Of a DNA stretch of 64,000 nucleotides, positions 31,683 to 42,579 are shown one piece after another; positions within the stretch are counted from its first letter, which is position 1; each line of letters starts with the position of its first letter. The stretch is from Ariolimax columbianus (lineage: Eukaryota; Mollusca; Gastropoda; Stylommatophora; Arionidae), in assembly GCA_036924085.1 (NCBI GenBank), contig JAVGWX010000005.1, positions 40,927,664 to 40,991,663 on the forward strand, written 5' to 3'. Made by a program: the position numbers and the translations under genes. The notes under the pieces are model-generated. The model was not told where the DNA came from. It saw only the letters and a program-made list of their open reading frames with translations, and did not search any database.

Positions 31683-33905
31683 GACAAGCCGAACCCGACA
31701 TCGCTGGTTTGCGAGGCCGAGCGCAAAACACACAATTGCTGACAATTTTTAATTACTATATTTCCTCGAGGGTCAGAAAAAACGTGCTGCGCAAATACAC
31801 AGAACACTCGACGACCACCACTCTCCCCTGCCAACCTCCCATAGTCTACATCTCATATGTGTGTCCCAAGTGTGACAAAGTCGCTTGCACACATCTTTGA
31901 ACCTGAACTATGGTCGGCCGACTGTTCTCGTGCCATTCGCCAACTTCCATAAAGGATATCTTTGGAAATGCGACGAACATGATCTACCTATTGTAGTCTC
32001 CGCTGCCTAAGTAGAGTGTACATGCCTGGAAGACCAGTAGGAGAGTGTACCTCTGCATTTGTTATTCCGTTCCGCGATGTAATTTCAAGAATAGATCGCA
32101 GGCGCCGTAGGTGGAAGGTGTGAACCATGTGCTCTTGTTTGGCATAAGTTATCCATATACAAGTGTGCTTACAACACATGCATTGTATACCATGCCTTGG
32201 TTTTCATTGTCAGCTTCTGGTTTTTTCAAACACGCGTTGTGAGGCGAGCAAATATAGCAGCAGCTTTGCCAATGCGACTGTCTTATTCTGGGTCTAGAGA
32301 GCTTGTCATTGATTAAGGATCCTAGGTATGTGAGTTGATGCACAGCTGCCAGTTCATAATTATCGATGCTAAGATTTGGCGTGGCATCTACTTCATGTCT
32401 GAAAACATTTGTTATGTTGAGACTTATTGTGATCTCGAAATCGTTGCATGCCTGGAAGAAGCGATCGATCAATCTCTGAAGTTCCTGCTGACTGTTGGTG
32501 ACAATTGCAGCATCATCAGCGAAAAGCAATTCCCTGATGGTGATCTCCTTCCTCTTCGTTTTGGCCTTGACCCTTGCAAGGTTAAACAGCCTACCATCTG
32601 ACCTAGTGTGAAGGCAGATTCCTTCATTTGCGTTACCAAATTCATTGTTTTTATGTTTCAGTAGCAGAGCAAAGAATATTCCCAACAGTTTTGGGGCCAG
32701 ACACAGCCCTGCTTACACCACTTAGAATTTCAAATGGTTCTGTCATGCTGCCAACAAATTGGACTGTTTATGCTCTCATGGAACGATATTATTAGTCGCA
32801 GCAGTATGTTTGGGCAGCCTAGTTTAGAGAGGATTTTGAAGAGGCCATCTCTACCAATGAAATCAAATGCCTTTGTCAGGTCAATGAAGGCAACATACGT
32901 AGGCTGGCTCTGCTCACATGATTTTTCCTGAAGTTGTCAAAAAGAGAAAATCCTGTGGATCGTTGATCTTCCAGACCTGAATCCACACTGTGACACCGGA
33001 TACCCGATCAGCCAATTTCTGTAGTCTTAGTAAAATAACTCTGGCGAAGACTTTGCCTACAACACTAAGCGGAGAGACACCTCGATAGCTATTACAGTCA
33101 CTTCTATCACCTTTGTTTTTGTATAATGTTACAATCTGTGCATATCTCATATCTTAAAGTACGGTGACCTCTTTCCAGCACTGACATAACATCATATATA
33201 GCAGTTGCAAAAGTGTATCTTTACAGAGTTTGATCAAATCAGGTGGGATCCCGTCGCTGCCAGGTGCTTTTCTCAGAGCCAAACTGTGAATAGCTTTATT
33301 CAGATCGTCTATATCGATGTCTAGCTCGTCCATACTGGGATAACTTTTGACAGCTTCAAGGGCTGTGGGAATAACTATATTGACACACGAGTAGAGCTCA
33401 GAATAGTGTTCGACCCATCGCTCTATCTGCTTTCCTTTATCTGTTATTTCCTCACCAGTAATGAATTTGAGCGGTGCTGTTTTCAAACTTACAGAGCCAA
33501 TAGCTTTCTTTATACCATCGTTCATTTGTTTTATGTTCCCTGTTTATGTTGCAGTCTGGATGTTTTCACTAAGCTGTAGCCAATATTGATTTGCACACAG
33601 ACGAGCTGTTTGTAGCACCTAGCTTCTGGTGGACTTGAAGTTCTACAGAGTACCTGCATTTGAAAGTTGCTTGTATTTAATCAGAGCAGCGCGCTTGGCC
33701 TCAATGACGGGTTTCATTTCCTCCACTTTCGCTTAAAACCAATCATCTGATTTAACAGTTCTTCTTCCAAATGTAGCAAGTGCAGTGTTGTGTATGACAT
33801 TTTGAAGATGCTTACATGTTTCTGTAACAGAGGTGTCTACAAGGTCCCAGGTGTGGACAACATATGTTCATTTGTTGTTAAAGCTTGTCACGATGTAGGG
33901 CTAAG
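31683..33905 (-). mobile_element. Family F LINE copy 1 (RTE-like)
   Basis: Minus-strand LINE without the endonuclease. From 33905 the linker leads to MNDGIKKAIGSVSLKTAPLK and RWVEHYSELYS (33525 down), ALRKAPGSDGIPPDLIKL (finger), RYAQIVTLYKNKGDRSDCNS and YRGVSPLSVVGKVFARVILL. Motif A (AFIDLTKAFD type) lies near 32880. Motif B is damaged. RT core LLFADDAAIVTNS (near 32520) has an intact FADD. Then HQLTYLGSLINDKLSRPRIR and the C-terminal HTFHLRRLRSILEITSRNGI. The 31683-31845 stretch is the decaying C terminus. Frames break near 33150, 32930, 32700 and 32150. It provides the template for recognising copy 2 at 10.47-17.70 kb. Confidence 0.82.
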
Positions 33906-34980
33906 ATGGATCACACAAAACTTTAGTCAGGCGTGAATCGAAAGGAAGATACTTGATGATTGGCAAAGAAGTGATGGTACCTTTTTGGAAAAACAAGGGA
34001 AGCAGAAAGAATTGCAGTTTGCATAGACCATACCCCTCTTTGGCAAAATCAACAAAATTTCCGTACTGATACTTTAACAGCGAGCACGAGCTATTGTGGA
34101 AGCACTACTCAGTGATTCACAATCAGAATTCCGGAAAAGCAGGGAATGTACAGATGATATATTTTCTCTTAGGCAGTTAAATGGAAAAAAAACCATATAA
34201 TGCAATAAGAAACTCCACCTGGCCTTCATTGATCAAGAAAATGCATTTGACCCCGAAAACAGATGTAAACTGTGCCAGGGAATTGAGGAATGTGGTGTGG
34301 ATCTTTAAATACTAAATGGCATTCCTGCCTTGTACGTAAACACCGAAGGTGCAGTACGAACATATACCGGTAAGACAATCTGATTTTCAGTGATGAGTGG
34401 AGTACGACTGGGGTGTCTCCTTTCTTCACTTTTGTTCCTAATTTATATAGATAAAATCACACAGTTGTCTAACCCTCACGAGTAGTCCCTAAATTAACTG
34501 AAATGTTGTTTACTGATGGTTAAGGCATCTTTTACCAAAAAATGGAGACGATCTAAAACGTCACCTATCTCAATTTGGGTTGTAGCGAATATGACATAAA
34601 GATCAACACAGAAAAGACCGAGACTATGGGGATATCGGGTGAACACGTGCAGGGAAGTTTTCGCAGCAGTTGCAAACGTTTCAAGCAAGTAAGATAGTTC
34701 AAATACCTGGGATGTGTGTTCACTGATGACGGCAGAATGAACAGATAGATCACACGTAGAATTCAGAAGACGAACAATGTCCCTCTCAAATTGCACCAAT
34801 TTTGAAACACACTAGAGCTGCTTCTTTCAACTAAGCGGATGCTGATACATGAACTGTTGTTTATTCCTACATTGCCTTACCAATGCCAATCTTGGTCCTT
34901 ACTAGAAACACACAAGAGTAAGATACATAACTGTGATATGTGTTGTGTGAGAAGTGCAGCCGGAAAAACAATCCACGACC
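33906..34980 (+). mobile_element. LINE J copy 1 (RTE-like RT, heavily decayed)
   Basis: + strand words in order: VMVPFWKNKGSRKNCSLHRP (finger), KLHLAFIDQENAFD (motif A, 34200-34240), LYVNTEGAVRTYTGKT, MSGVRLGCLLSSLLFLIYID (motif B), EMLFTDG, where FADD has become FTDG and is followed by a stop (34500-34524), DINTEKTETMGISGE and FKYLGCVFTDDGRMNR. The C-terminal region LLFIPTLPYQCQSWSLLETH follows. Roughly one stop every 100 bp. It is followed directly by the GAA/TTC tail of element D. Confidence 0.7.
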
Positions 34981-35260
34981 TTCTTCTTCTTCTTCATAGT
35001 ACGCTGTTTACAGCGATATACGTTGCACTGTTTTATTTTGTTAAGCCTGTGGCTCAGTGCATTCGATTTCAACAGGCGTTTCTGTAGGGATGCCCTCCTT
35101 AGCCTTTGGCTGTTCCCAGCCTAACTGCAAGGCAGCAGTTGTCTTTGGTCAGAGTTGTCTCTCTTAGGGAAGTTGTCTTGCAGGACTATTGAGTCTATAG
35201 GGTTTGGCAATGATATGATATAATGTACTTTGTACTAGTTTGTACTATCCCGGAAGAGAG
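34981..35260 (-). mobile_element. Family D retroposon copy 2, longer
   Basis: Minus-oriented: the TTC run at 34981-34995 is the (GAA)n tail. The body reads away from it with gtacgctgtttacagcgata and tttcaacaggcgtttctgta, matching 10616-10727 in reverse complement, and extends further to about 35260. No protein similarity was recognised in the extra part. It may be a SINE or the 3' end of an unseen LINE. Confidence 0.6.
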
Positions 35261-35514
35261 GCAGTCCAGTGTGACTGTGTCTCAGGATCGTCACGTCCTA
35301 CCAGAAACGTAGCATATGCATGTGAGTGAGGTATCTCTTTGCTCCCTTTATTTACTCTGCTCATCTGCAGTGATGGCACGCCTAGCATTCCCCACCACCT
35401 GGGAGGCGGTCACAATAGGGCAGGGAGTGCAATGTCCGCTGGACAGCATCTCTTCTGCGTCCATTGGGATGACTGATAGCAGACAGAGGTAAAGAGCAAG
35501 ACAGGAGTGCATTT

Positions 35515-35740
35515 AACCAGGTGTATTTCTGCGGCTCGACCGTGCCGGGCTGAGACGCAAGCATCAGGTCCCAACCATGTCGCAGCCTCCCATCACAGCG
35601 GTGCTGAGATTTAGGGCGGGATTCTGGCTTAGAGGCGTTCGGCCGTAGTCCCTCAGATGGTAGCTTTACACCATTGGCTTTTCAGCCAAGCACGTGGACC
35701 AAATGTCAGCGATCTGCGATTCCTCTCGAAGGAGTGCATT
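35515..35740 (-). rRNA. 28S rRNA 3'-region fragment A (pseudogene)
   Basis: The minus strand matches the last domain of animal 28S rRNA: the conserved block around gaacgcctctaagccagaat (35620-35645), preceded by the AAGCTACCATCTGAGG block (35655-35672) and GCTTGGCTGAAAAGCCAATG (35675-35695). Differences occur at positions that are nearly invariant in functional 28S, so it is most likely a pseudogene copy. Confidence 0.8.
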
Positions 35741-35809
35741 TGACCAGGGGACAAGCCTGGTCATGGCACGGAGATGTTGTTCGCCTGTTGTGCGGACATA
35801 TCTCATGGA

Positions 35810-35900
35810 AAATGGTTGAGTCTCAACAGTTCGCAGTGAGATATCTAATCTACTGCTTACGACACCCCGACAGAGAACTAAGTCTTCTACTAGTGGTTTC
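35810..35900 (-). rRNA. 28S rRNA 3'-terminal fragment, diverged
   Basis: The + strand text ggttgagtctcaacagttcgcag and ctgcttacgacaccccgaca resembles the reverse complement of the 28S 3' terminus (consensus gctgactttcaatagatcgcag ... ctacgtacgaaaccccgacc). Only moderate identity, so the assignment is tentative. It lies 3' of fragment B in correct 28S order. Confidence 0.5.
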
Positions 35901-35984
35901 ATACCTCATCGTCGTATGGGGGGAATATCGAGAAGCTTCCCGCCAGCTTTGATCGGCGTACGGCAGAGACCTCTTTCTGCGGCT

Positions 35985-36244
35985 CGACCGGGTCGCGCTG
36001 AGACGCGAGCCCCAGGTCCCAACCATATCGTAGCCTCCCATCACAGTGGTGCGGAGATTTAGGGCGGGATTCCGGCTTAGAGGCGTTCGGCCGTAATCCC
36101 TCACATGGTAGCCTCGCGCCATTGGCTTATGCGACTCCTCTCGAATTGAGCAGCATTACCGTAGCAACGCCCTGTCCTTAGTAGGGTAAGACTGATCTGT
36201 CTTCCAAGGGTCTAATACCAGCATCCGTTCACTATTAGACCCAA
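35985..36244 (-). rRNA. 28S rRNA 3'-region fragment B
   Basis: Second copy of the same 28S domain: on the minus strand, from AGACGGATG-like text at the 36.24-kb junction through CCCTACTAAGGACAGGGCGT and tgctgctcaattcgagagga to the ACGCCTCTAAGCC block and CTCAGCGCGACCCGGTCGAG. About 40 bp between the pentanucleotide loop region and the CCATTGGCTT block are deleted near 36126. It ends at the 18S/28S junction at 36234-36248. Confidence 0.8.
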
Positions 36245-36248
36245 CGAA

Positions 36249-36274
36249 TCAATAGAGGGCTTTTTAGTCTGTCA
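36249..36274 (-). rRNA. 18S rRNA micro-fragment
   Basis: About 25 bp (aatagagggctttttagtct then gtcaat) corresponding to the 18S segment next to the fusion junction, squeezed between 28S fragments B and C. Short, but recognised because the same text borders the other two junctions. Confidence 0.5.
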
Positions 36275-36392
36275 ATGACCATGTGTCTGAAACCTGCGAT
36301 TTCTCTAGGGCTGAGCAGGATTACCGTAGCAACGCTCTTTAATTTAGAGGGTAAAACTGACCTGTCCTCCAGCACACGTTCCCTATTAGACC
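36275..36392 (-). rRNA. 28S rRNA fragment C
   Basis: + strand gggctgagcaggattaccgt and gagggtaaaactgacctgtc then cacacgttccctattag are the reverse complement of the 28S sarcin-loop-proximal 3' region. The left boundary is the atgtgtctgaaacctgcgat block. It is followed by the 15-bp junction text at 36385-36399. Confidence 0.8.
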
Positions 36393-36396
36393 CAAC

Positions 36397-36500
36397 GAAA
36401 GTGCTCTCAGTCTGTCAGTCGTTTTACAGTGTTGGCGTGTTGAGTCACATTAAGCCACATGCTCCACTCATGGTGGTGCCCTTCCGACAAATTCCTTTAT
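36397..36500 (-). rRNA. 18S rRNA fragment (short duplicate)
   Basis: + strand tgttgagtcacattaagcca, catgctccactcatggtggt and gcccttccgacaaattcctt are the reverse complement of the 18S block around the universal GGAATTGACGGAAGGGCACC. It repeats the distal end of the main 18S segment. About 45 bp of unassigned sequence (36501-36545) follow. Confidence 0.85.
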
Positions 36501-36545
36501 CGAACACTTAATGCGGGCAAATCGAGCCACAGGGAGCTTAGCCCC

Positions 36546-36592
36546 AGATTTCCAAGGGTCTAAATCCAGCACCTGTTCCATATTAGACCCAA
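36546..36592 (-). rRNA. 28S rRNA fragment D
   Basis: About 45 bp: tccaagggtctaaatccagc then acctgttccatattag on +, again the 28S 3' region, joined at 36582-36596 to the long 18S segment by the recurring attagacccaacgaa text. Confidence 0.75.
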
Positions 36593-36660
36593 CGAAAGCG
36601 CTCTCGGCCTGTCAATTATTTCAGTGTTGGCCGTGTTAAGTCAAAACAAGCCGCAGGCTT

Positions 36661-36692
<32 letters not shown>

Positions 36693-37877
36693 CAAGTTTC
36701 AGCTTTGCAACCATACTTCCCCCGGAACCCAAACACATTGGTTTCCCGGAAGCTGCCCGCAGAGTCATCGAAACAACTCCTGCGGATCATTAGTCGACAT
36801 TGTTTATGGTCAGAACTACGACGGTATCTGATCGTCTTCGCGCATGTGACTTTCGTTCTTGATTAATGAAAACATTCTTGACAAATGCTTTCGCAGTAGC
36901 TCGTCTTGCGGTGATCCAAAAATTTCACCTCTAACGCCGCAATACGAATGCCCCCGTTTGTCCCTGTTAATCATTACCTCCTGTTCCGAAACCCAACAAA
37001 ATAGAATCAAGGTCCTGTTCCATTATTCCATGCACCATTATTCAGGCAGCCGAGGTCTGCTTTGAACACTCTAATTTTGTCAAAGTAAACGCGCCGGCCA
37101 CCCGGGACGCTCAGCGAAGAGCACCCGCGAGAGAGAGAGAGAGCCGGCAGAAAATAGGGCAGGAGACAACGAGAAGTGAAGCGGCGCGAGCCAGACCTCC
37201 CACCTGCGCCTGAGATCCAACTACGAGCTTTTTAATTGCAACAACTTTAATATACGCTATTGGAGCTGGAATTACCGCGGCTGCTGGCACCAGACTTGCC
37301 CTCCAATAGATCCTCGTTAAAGGTTTTAAAGTGTACTCATTCCAATTAAAGGGCCTCGAAAGAGTCCCGTATTGTTATTTTTCGTCACTACCTCCCCGTG
37401 TCGGGAGTGGGTAAGTTGCGCCCCTGCTGCCTTTCTTGGATGTGGTAGTCGTTTCTCATGCTCCCTCTCCGGAGTCGAACCCTGATTCCCCGTTACCAGT
37501 TACAAACATGGTAGGCATGTTACGTACCATCGACATTTGATAGGGCAGACATTTGAATGATGCGTCGCCGGCACATGAGGCCATGCGATCAGCACAAACT
37601 TATCCAGAGTAAACCAGTGGGGACGCCACAACCCCGAGAGGGGAAACGACGATTGGTTTTGAACTAATAAAAGCGCTCTTTCCGCGAGGGTCAGAGCTTG
37701 GTAAGCATGTATTAGCTCTAGAATTGCCACAGTTATCCAAGTAGGATCGTGTCATCTAAGGAACCTCGACTGATTTAATGAGCCATTCGCGGTTTTACCG
37801 CGAGACAGTGTGAACTTAGACATGCATGGCTTAATCTTTAAGACAAGCATTTGACTACTGGCAAGATCAACCAGATG
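36593..37877 (-). rRNA. 18S rRNA, 5' two thirds (partial, probable pseudogene)
   Basis: Minus-strand small-subunit rRNA beginning at 37877 with ctggttgatcttgccagtag, one base off the usual CTGGTTGATCCTGCCAGTAG. All conserved blocks to roughly position 1290 of a metazoan 18S follow: GGTGCCAGCAGCCGCGGTAA (37270-37290), a GC-rich V4 region (37080-37200) and the GGAATTGACGGAAGGGCACC block (36680-36700). Beyond that the 18S stops and 28S sequence begins. Several changes occur at invariant sites, for instance TTGTTTTGACTTAAC where TTAATTTGACTCAAC is expected, so a functional role is unlikely. V4 structure suggests a mollusc or close relative. Confidence 0.9.
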
Positions 37878-38520
37878 TCTGTCGGAGACGTACGAACCAC
37901 ACACACCGGTCGGCGGAGGACGGATGTGTAAAAAGCCTCACTAGGACGGCCGCAGGGACCGATTGACGGACGGACGGTTGTTCCGTCCATCACTCCGTCC
38001 ACCTAGGACCGCCTGACAGGGGCCCGTACACACACCAGACGAGAGCAGGTATGGCAGCGCTCTGTGCAGAACGGATCCCAACGGCCCCGGCGATGAATTT
38101 CACTGGGACTGGAGACGATTTTGGCCTGCCGGCCTGCCCTCCTCCCAAGGATTGGTTCGGCGAGGACATGGCCTTTAAGCACGATTCTTGCTTTCCATTT
38201 GCCGGTCACAAGCTCTCTGCGAGAGAATTACCACCAGCGAGACGAACTGTCGAGGTCTGCTATAAGTCTTCGAATAACCACCACTGACTGTCAATGTTTC
38301 TCGATACGGGCCACAGTAACGCACCGTTGCCAGCGGTACGACGCCACAAATACGATCCCGCTAGATGGCCGCGAAAAGGTGGGCGAGCGTTTTCGGCAAG
38401 CCCGCGCTATCACTCCGTCTGGCGGGATTGTGATCGCTGTACGAATTCTGGATGAGAGTCAATCGCGGCGGCGAGAGACCAGCCCCAGATCAATCCACGA
38501 CCGAATCCGCAACATTTGCT
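37878..38520 (-). other. Possible 5' external transcribed spacer beside the 18S segment
   Basis: GC-rich sequence upstream of the 18S start on the minus strand, with short inverted and tandem GGAC/CGTCC motifs near 37950-38010 (gacggacggacgg; tccgtccatcactccgtcc). Composition contrasts with the AT-rich surroundings, as expected for rDNA spacer. The identification is by position and composition only. Confidence 0.5.
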
Positions 38521-39555
38521 GATGCAGAAGTGGGTAGAAACTCAGTTAGTGCCTACATTGACGCCCAAAAGTCAAAAGGTCTGGTCATTTAGTCGGAATA
38601 CATATGTTTAGTCTCCAGCCAGAGCATATCATTTGCAGGCCTTTTGGTCCACGTGCAAGAGATCGACATTGACATAGCTTGATAGAGGGTGTCTCTGACA
38701 CACTCAGGAAGTTACCCCTAACACAGCACAAGTTCACACAGCTCTAGCCTGCCGCTAACAAGAAATCGACTCCATCTACCTCTCTGCGACGCCTCATGAC
38801 AAGGACAAAAGAAGAAGAACATACGGGATTGCTGGTGGTTCAAGAGGTAAGCATAGAATAATGAGACTGTAACTTTCCCGCAATAGGCAACAAAGGAGGG
38901 ATTTGTATGGGGCCGGCTGCACCATCCTGCAGAAACTTTGAGCTACATAAACTTCAACAAGTATAGACACTCCAACTGTTTACGACCCGGCTTGTTTTTG
39001 TTGGAGACTTTTTTCCCACATGAAGCTGATCAGGTTTTGATCTTCTAAGAATTAGTGGTTCTCAGATGATTTTTAATGTCATCGTTTCTAATTTCTTTTT
39101 ATTTGATGCTGGAAACACTAATGATGTTTCTTATATATTTTATTTCATGTTATCCTGGTAGCCCCAATGATGATTTTTAGATGTTTTATTTCATGTTATC
39201 CTTGTAACAGAAATGTTGACAATTAACAAGGCACAGAAAAAACTTGTTGGCATTTAATTTCAATTTCTACATCAAGTCTTCTATCCTCGTTAAAAATACT
39301 TGCCAAGTATTTGAACTCTTTGTTCAAGTTCGATATTGTGTACTGTTATATTTTGTGGACTTGATGTTCTGCTCATTTTCAAAGTTTCTGTTTTCGATGA
39401 TTTAATTTTTGTATTATATCTTAATGTATGTGTAATGTAACAAGTGCAGGCATATGATTGTGTAGCCTATATCCATCCTTGCAAATTACGCCATGCTTGT
39501 TTACATTGAGAAGTTTACGTATTAAATTCATTTCTGTGCATCACGTATTGAATTT
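38521..39555. other. Spacer, nothing recognised
   Basis: Transition from GC-balanced to AT-rich DNA. A short imperfect duplication (atgttttatttcatgttatcc-like text at about 39140 and 39190) is the only structure seen. Confidence 0.5.
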
Positions 39556-40195
39556 AACGTCTGATGCCGTCATATATACCGACGGGTCGGTGCTGCGCAG
39601 TGGGACATCAGACTGGGGCTTCTCCTCTAGAGTGAGAGGACAGGTCGCTGCTGAGCGGAGTGGGGGTTACACGCCAGTAACCTTCAGTGTAAGGGTAAAG
39701 ATGGAAGCAGTGACCTCAGCGCTGAGATGGCTTTCTGAGTCTCGATTAATAAACGCAATCATCGTGACTAACGCGCAAGCCGTACTTTAGTAAGTGCAGA
39801 GAAGATGGTTCAGGTACTAGTAGATTGCAGCTTTCGAGATCTCAAACCATCAGAGGTTTAAATGGATCTACTGTCCTAGTGATGATGAGGTTTTAGGGCA
39901 ATGATAGATCTGATATCACAAACTCCTTTCATGGGCTCGCTATTGATTGATAGGGGTGACATTTTGAAATCAATCACCGACCGTCTTTTGGATGAGGACA
40001 CTGAAATAGATTAATCAGCAATCTGCAAAGTTTCGACATCAAACGAGGTTTTAGCGGAGTGGGAAGCATGAGAGGACGGAGCAGAAGAGTGGACAGCCAG
40101 CGAGTTTCAGGACCATCAGCACCATTTGCTGAGAGAAACTGAGCACCTATTGGTATGCTCGGAGTGCAGTGACGTCGATCCTAAGAAACAGAAAC
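39556..40195 (+). mobile_element. Family A LINE copy 2 (RNase H to 3' end)
   Basis: 640-bp fragment that starts at the RNase H domain: VIYTDGSVLRSGTSDWGFSS with the first catalytic Asp, KMEAVTSALRWL with the Glu, and IIVTNAQAVL, where the second Asp has become Asn. It then stops at 39787-39789. The remainder decays into frames with NDRSDI and the terminal HLLRETEHLLVCSECSDVD. The 3' end agrees with copies 1 and 3. Confidence 0.85.
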
Positions 40196-40199
40196 AGAA

Positions 40200-41130
40200 A
40201 TGTCTGATGTTGCACTGTGACTGGCTTCTGTTTTTACTTAGTCCATGTGCATGTTGAACACATTTGGTGGAATTATGCATCTCTGTCGTACTTATGTGAT
40301 TACTTCAAAAGCATATGCGACCCTATCCGTTGTTCTTTTTATATATTTATGAATATGTTACAATGCGTTCACATTATCTAATAGTTGTTCTTGTCCTTGG
40401 TAGTCTTCATAATATTGTCTACAGTGTATACCTATCAATAAATGTCTACTGATCATAACATTTTGTGTTTTCATATTTTGTTATATTGTATTATTCTGTA
40501 ACTGAATCGTATTCAGCTGGAAGCTATAATAGTTCATCGTATTTCCTTGCAAAATGGAGATTGGCTTAGATGAGGTTGAACAGTTTGACTTATTCTTTGA
40601 TCTAGTATTTGTATGTGTACATTGTAGTAGTGACACGCTCCGCAACATATCACATTTTAAGTTACTGTCTTGTCTCTTCCAGACTGGTATTTTTGTGCCA
40701 TTCTTTTGTCAAGATTATCTCTGTCATTTCCCTCCCACATCCATGATCAGTTTTTGTTTTGTAGTCTATCCTAGGTGACTTATTTCCAGAGGTTGTTCAG
40801 TGTGTTACATAACATAATTTGACCGAGTTACGAAGTTTGGCCATTTGTGTCGCGATTGGGTAGGACTGATCATTTGCCGTGAGGTAGTTTACCATTGCAT
40901 AACAAGACTGTTTATATAATTAGCTTGTGATACTTTTTACTGTTTTGTTAAAAGTAGCATGTCTTACCTGTTTGTATCCATGTTGCTTCATTATGCTCAC
41001 GAAACTTCACAATCGAACTGAAATTACCAAAATTAAAAACAAGATGAAAGAGCAAATTATTTACAAACGTGATTAAGAAATGAAACGTGTTTACAGTTAT
41101 TTACATATGTATCGGTGTATTTGTGTATAT
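40200..41130. other. Spacer, nothing recognised
   Basis: AT-rich. A 74-codon open frame on + (40554-40778) has no recognisable domain. Confidence 0.5.
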
Positions 41131-41136
41131 GTATGT

Positions 41137-41154
41137 GTGTGTGTATGTGTGTGT

Positions 41155-41229
<75 letters not shown>

Positions 41230-41237
41230 TGTGTGTG
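41137..41237 (+). repeat. Compound (TG)n-(TGCG)n microsatellite
   Basis: Starts with imperfect TATG/TGTG units, then a pure TG run of about 18 units, then about nine GTGC/GCGT units to 41231. Alternating purine-pyrimidine throughout. Confidence 0.95.
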
Positions 41238-41679
41238 CTAGCAAACAAAAATTGATAAATTCAACTTTAAAAACAATTTTAACTTGTTTCACATGCAACA
41301 AAGTTCAAAATAGCTTAAAGTGTCCAAAATAAAATGTGACTCCGTCAATTAATGAACACAATCGCACTAAACTGTATCGAATATTCAATATTTAGTCGTT
41401 CCATACCGGAATATAGAATGAGCGACCTATTTTATTCACCCATATAGTATGATACGGAGGAATTTATACAATACATAACTCTACCAATAAGTCGAATCGG
41501 GATAAATGAGAGTTAGGATTACTAGCATCAGCAGCTACGGTTGTAAATAGCAAATTATAGAACTGATTGTAAGTGTTTTGAACCCCTACGTACATATTTA
41601 CGGATCTCACGTTTGACTGTTAAGCAAATATAGCATCTGTTTCTAATTTATTTTTAACAACTGTAATGATGGCAACACT

Positions 41680-41761
<82 letters not shown>

Positions 41762-41780
41762 ACGAGAGAGAGCAAGAGAG
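41680..41780 (+). repeat. (GA)n microsatellite
   Basis: About 40 uninterrupted GA units followed by interrupted ones (ATAGAG, AACGAG, GCAAGAG). Confidence 0.95.
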
Positions 41781-42579
41781 TGAGAATGGAGATAGTGGTC
41801 GCGTCATTCGTTTCCAGGCAACGCCTTCAAGCTTTGGCACCAATCTGAGCCTATAAACAGCTGTTTAGCAAACAGCTTGAACGGGCTTCCCTTTATTAAA
41901 GCTAATGCTTTCTATGCATTGTGTTCTATATCCTTTTTTGTATTCGTTTTCACTGAACATAATCTTGACTATCTAAAGCAGGGGTTCCCAATCAGTGTCA
42001 CAGGAACCCTTTGTCCACGAGATGTCACTTTGCGTTCCACGTGAGATCACTAGGAGTTCCGCGAGATGTGGTGTTTGAAAAACAAGTTTTAAAAAAATGT
42101 TTTAAAAATAACAACTTTACTCGTCCGCCGATGTTACTCGCTTGCAGCGGTATGATGTGATCAAGGATTTCTTTCTGGGCCATTCCGAACATGAGAAACA
42201 ATACAGTCAGTAGTTACAAGGAAATTAGTTTATTAATAACATATGGTCTTGTTATTCATGTGGTCATCCATTACGTTTTGACTTGACAAACAACGAACAA
42301 TTGTAGCAATGTCTTTAACCAAAGATATTAGCCACTTAAATGCACTTTGACTTTTGACTATCCGATACCCAAGATAACGAATTTTCACTCGTTTCAGACA
42401 GTGGTAGAATTTACATTTTTCCTTCAGTTTTCGTATGTCTCCATGAATGGTGTGGGTAATTGAGGAGGTGGTCGGGGGTGTGGAAAAAGGAGGGAAGAAG
42501 GAGGGTGACTGTCTGACAATGTTGAACAATGCACAATTTGTGACAAGAAACCATGTAAACACATACAAATAAAAGATCC
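41781..42579. other. Spacer, no certain feature
   Basis: Includes caggggttcccaa at 41980-41992, which resembles the terminus of hAT-type transposons, and an 111-codon minus-strand frame (42568-42233) without a recognisable domain. The opposite terminus was not found. Confidence 0.4.

Noticed and set aside
35382..36122. Open frames over the 28S fragments (for example 36122-35850 on minus)
   Set aside because: They lie in rRNA-derived sequence and have no protein similarity.
38003..38522. Overlapping open frames upstream of the 18S segment
   Set aside because: GC-rich rDNA spacer gives open frames by composition; no motif and no conservation evidence.
41980..42570. hAT-like terminus caggggttcccaa followed by a 111-codon minus-strand frame
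   Set aside because: Only one terminus-like motif was found, the complementary end and an 8-bp duplication could not be located, and the frame has no recognisable transposase motif.
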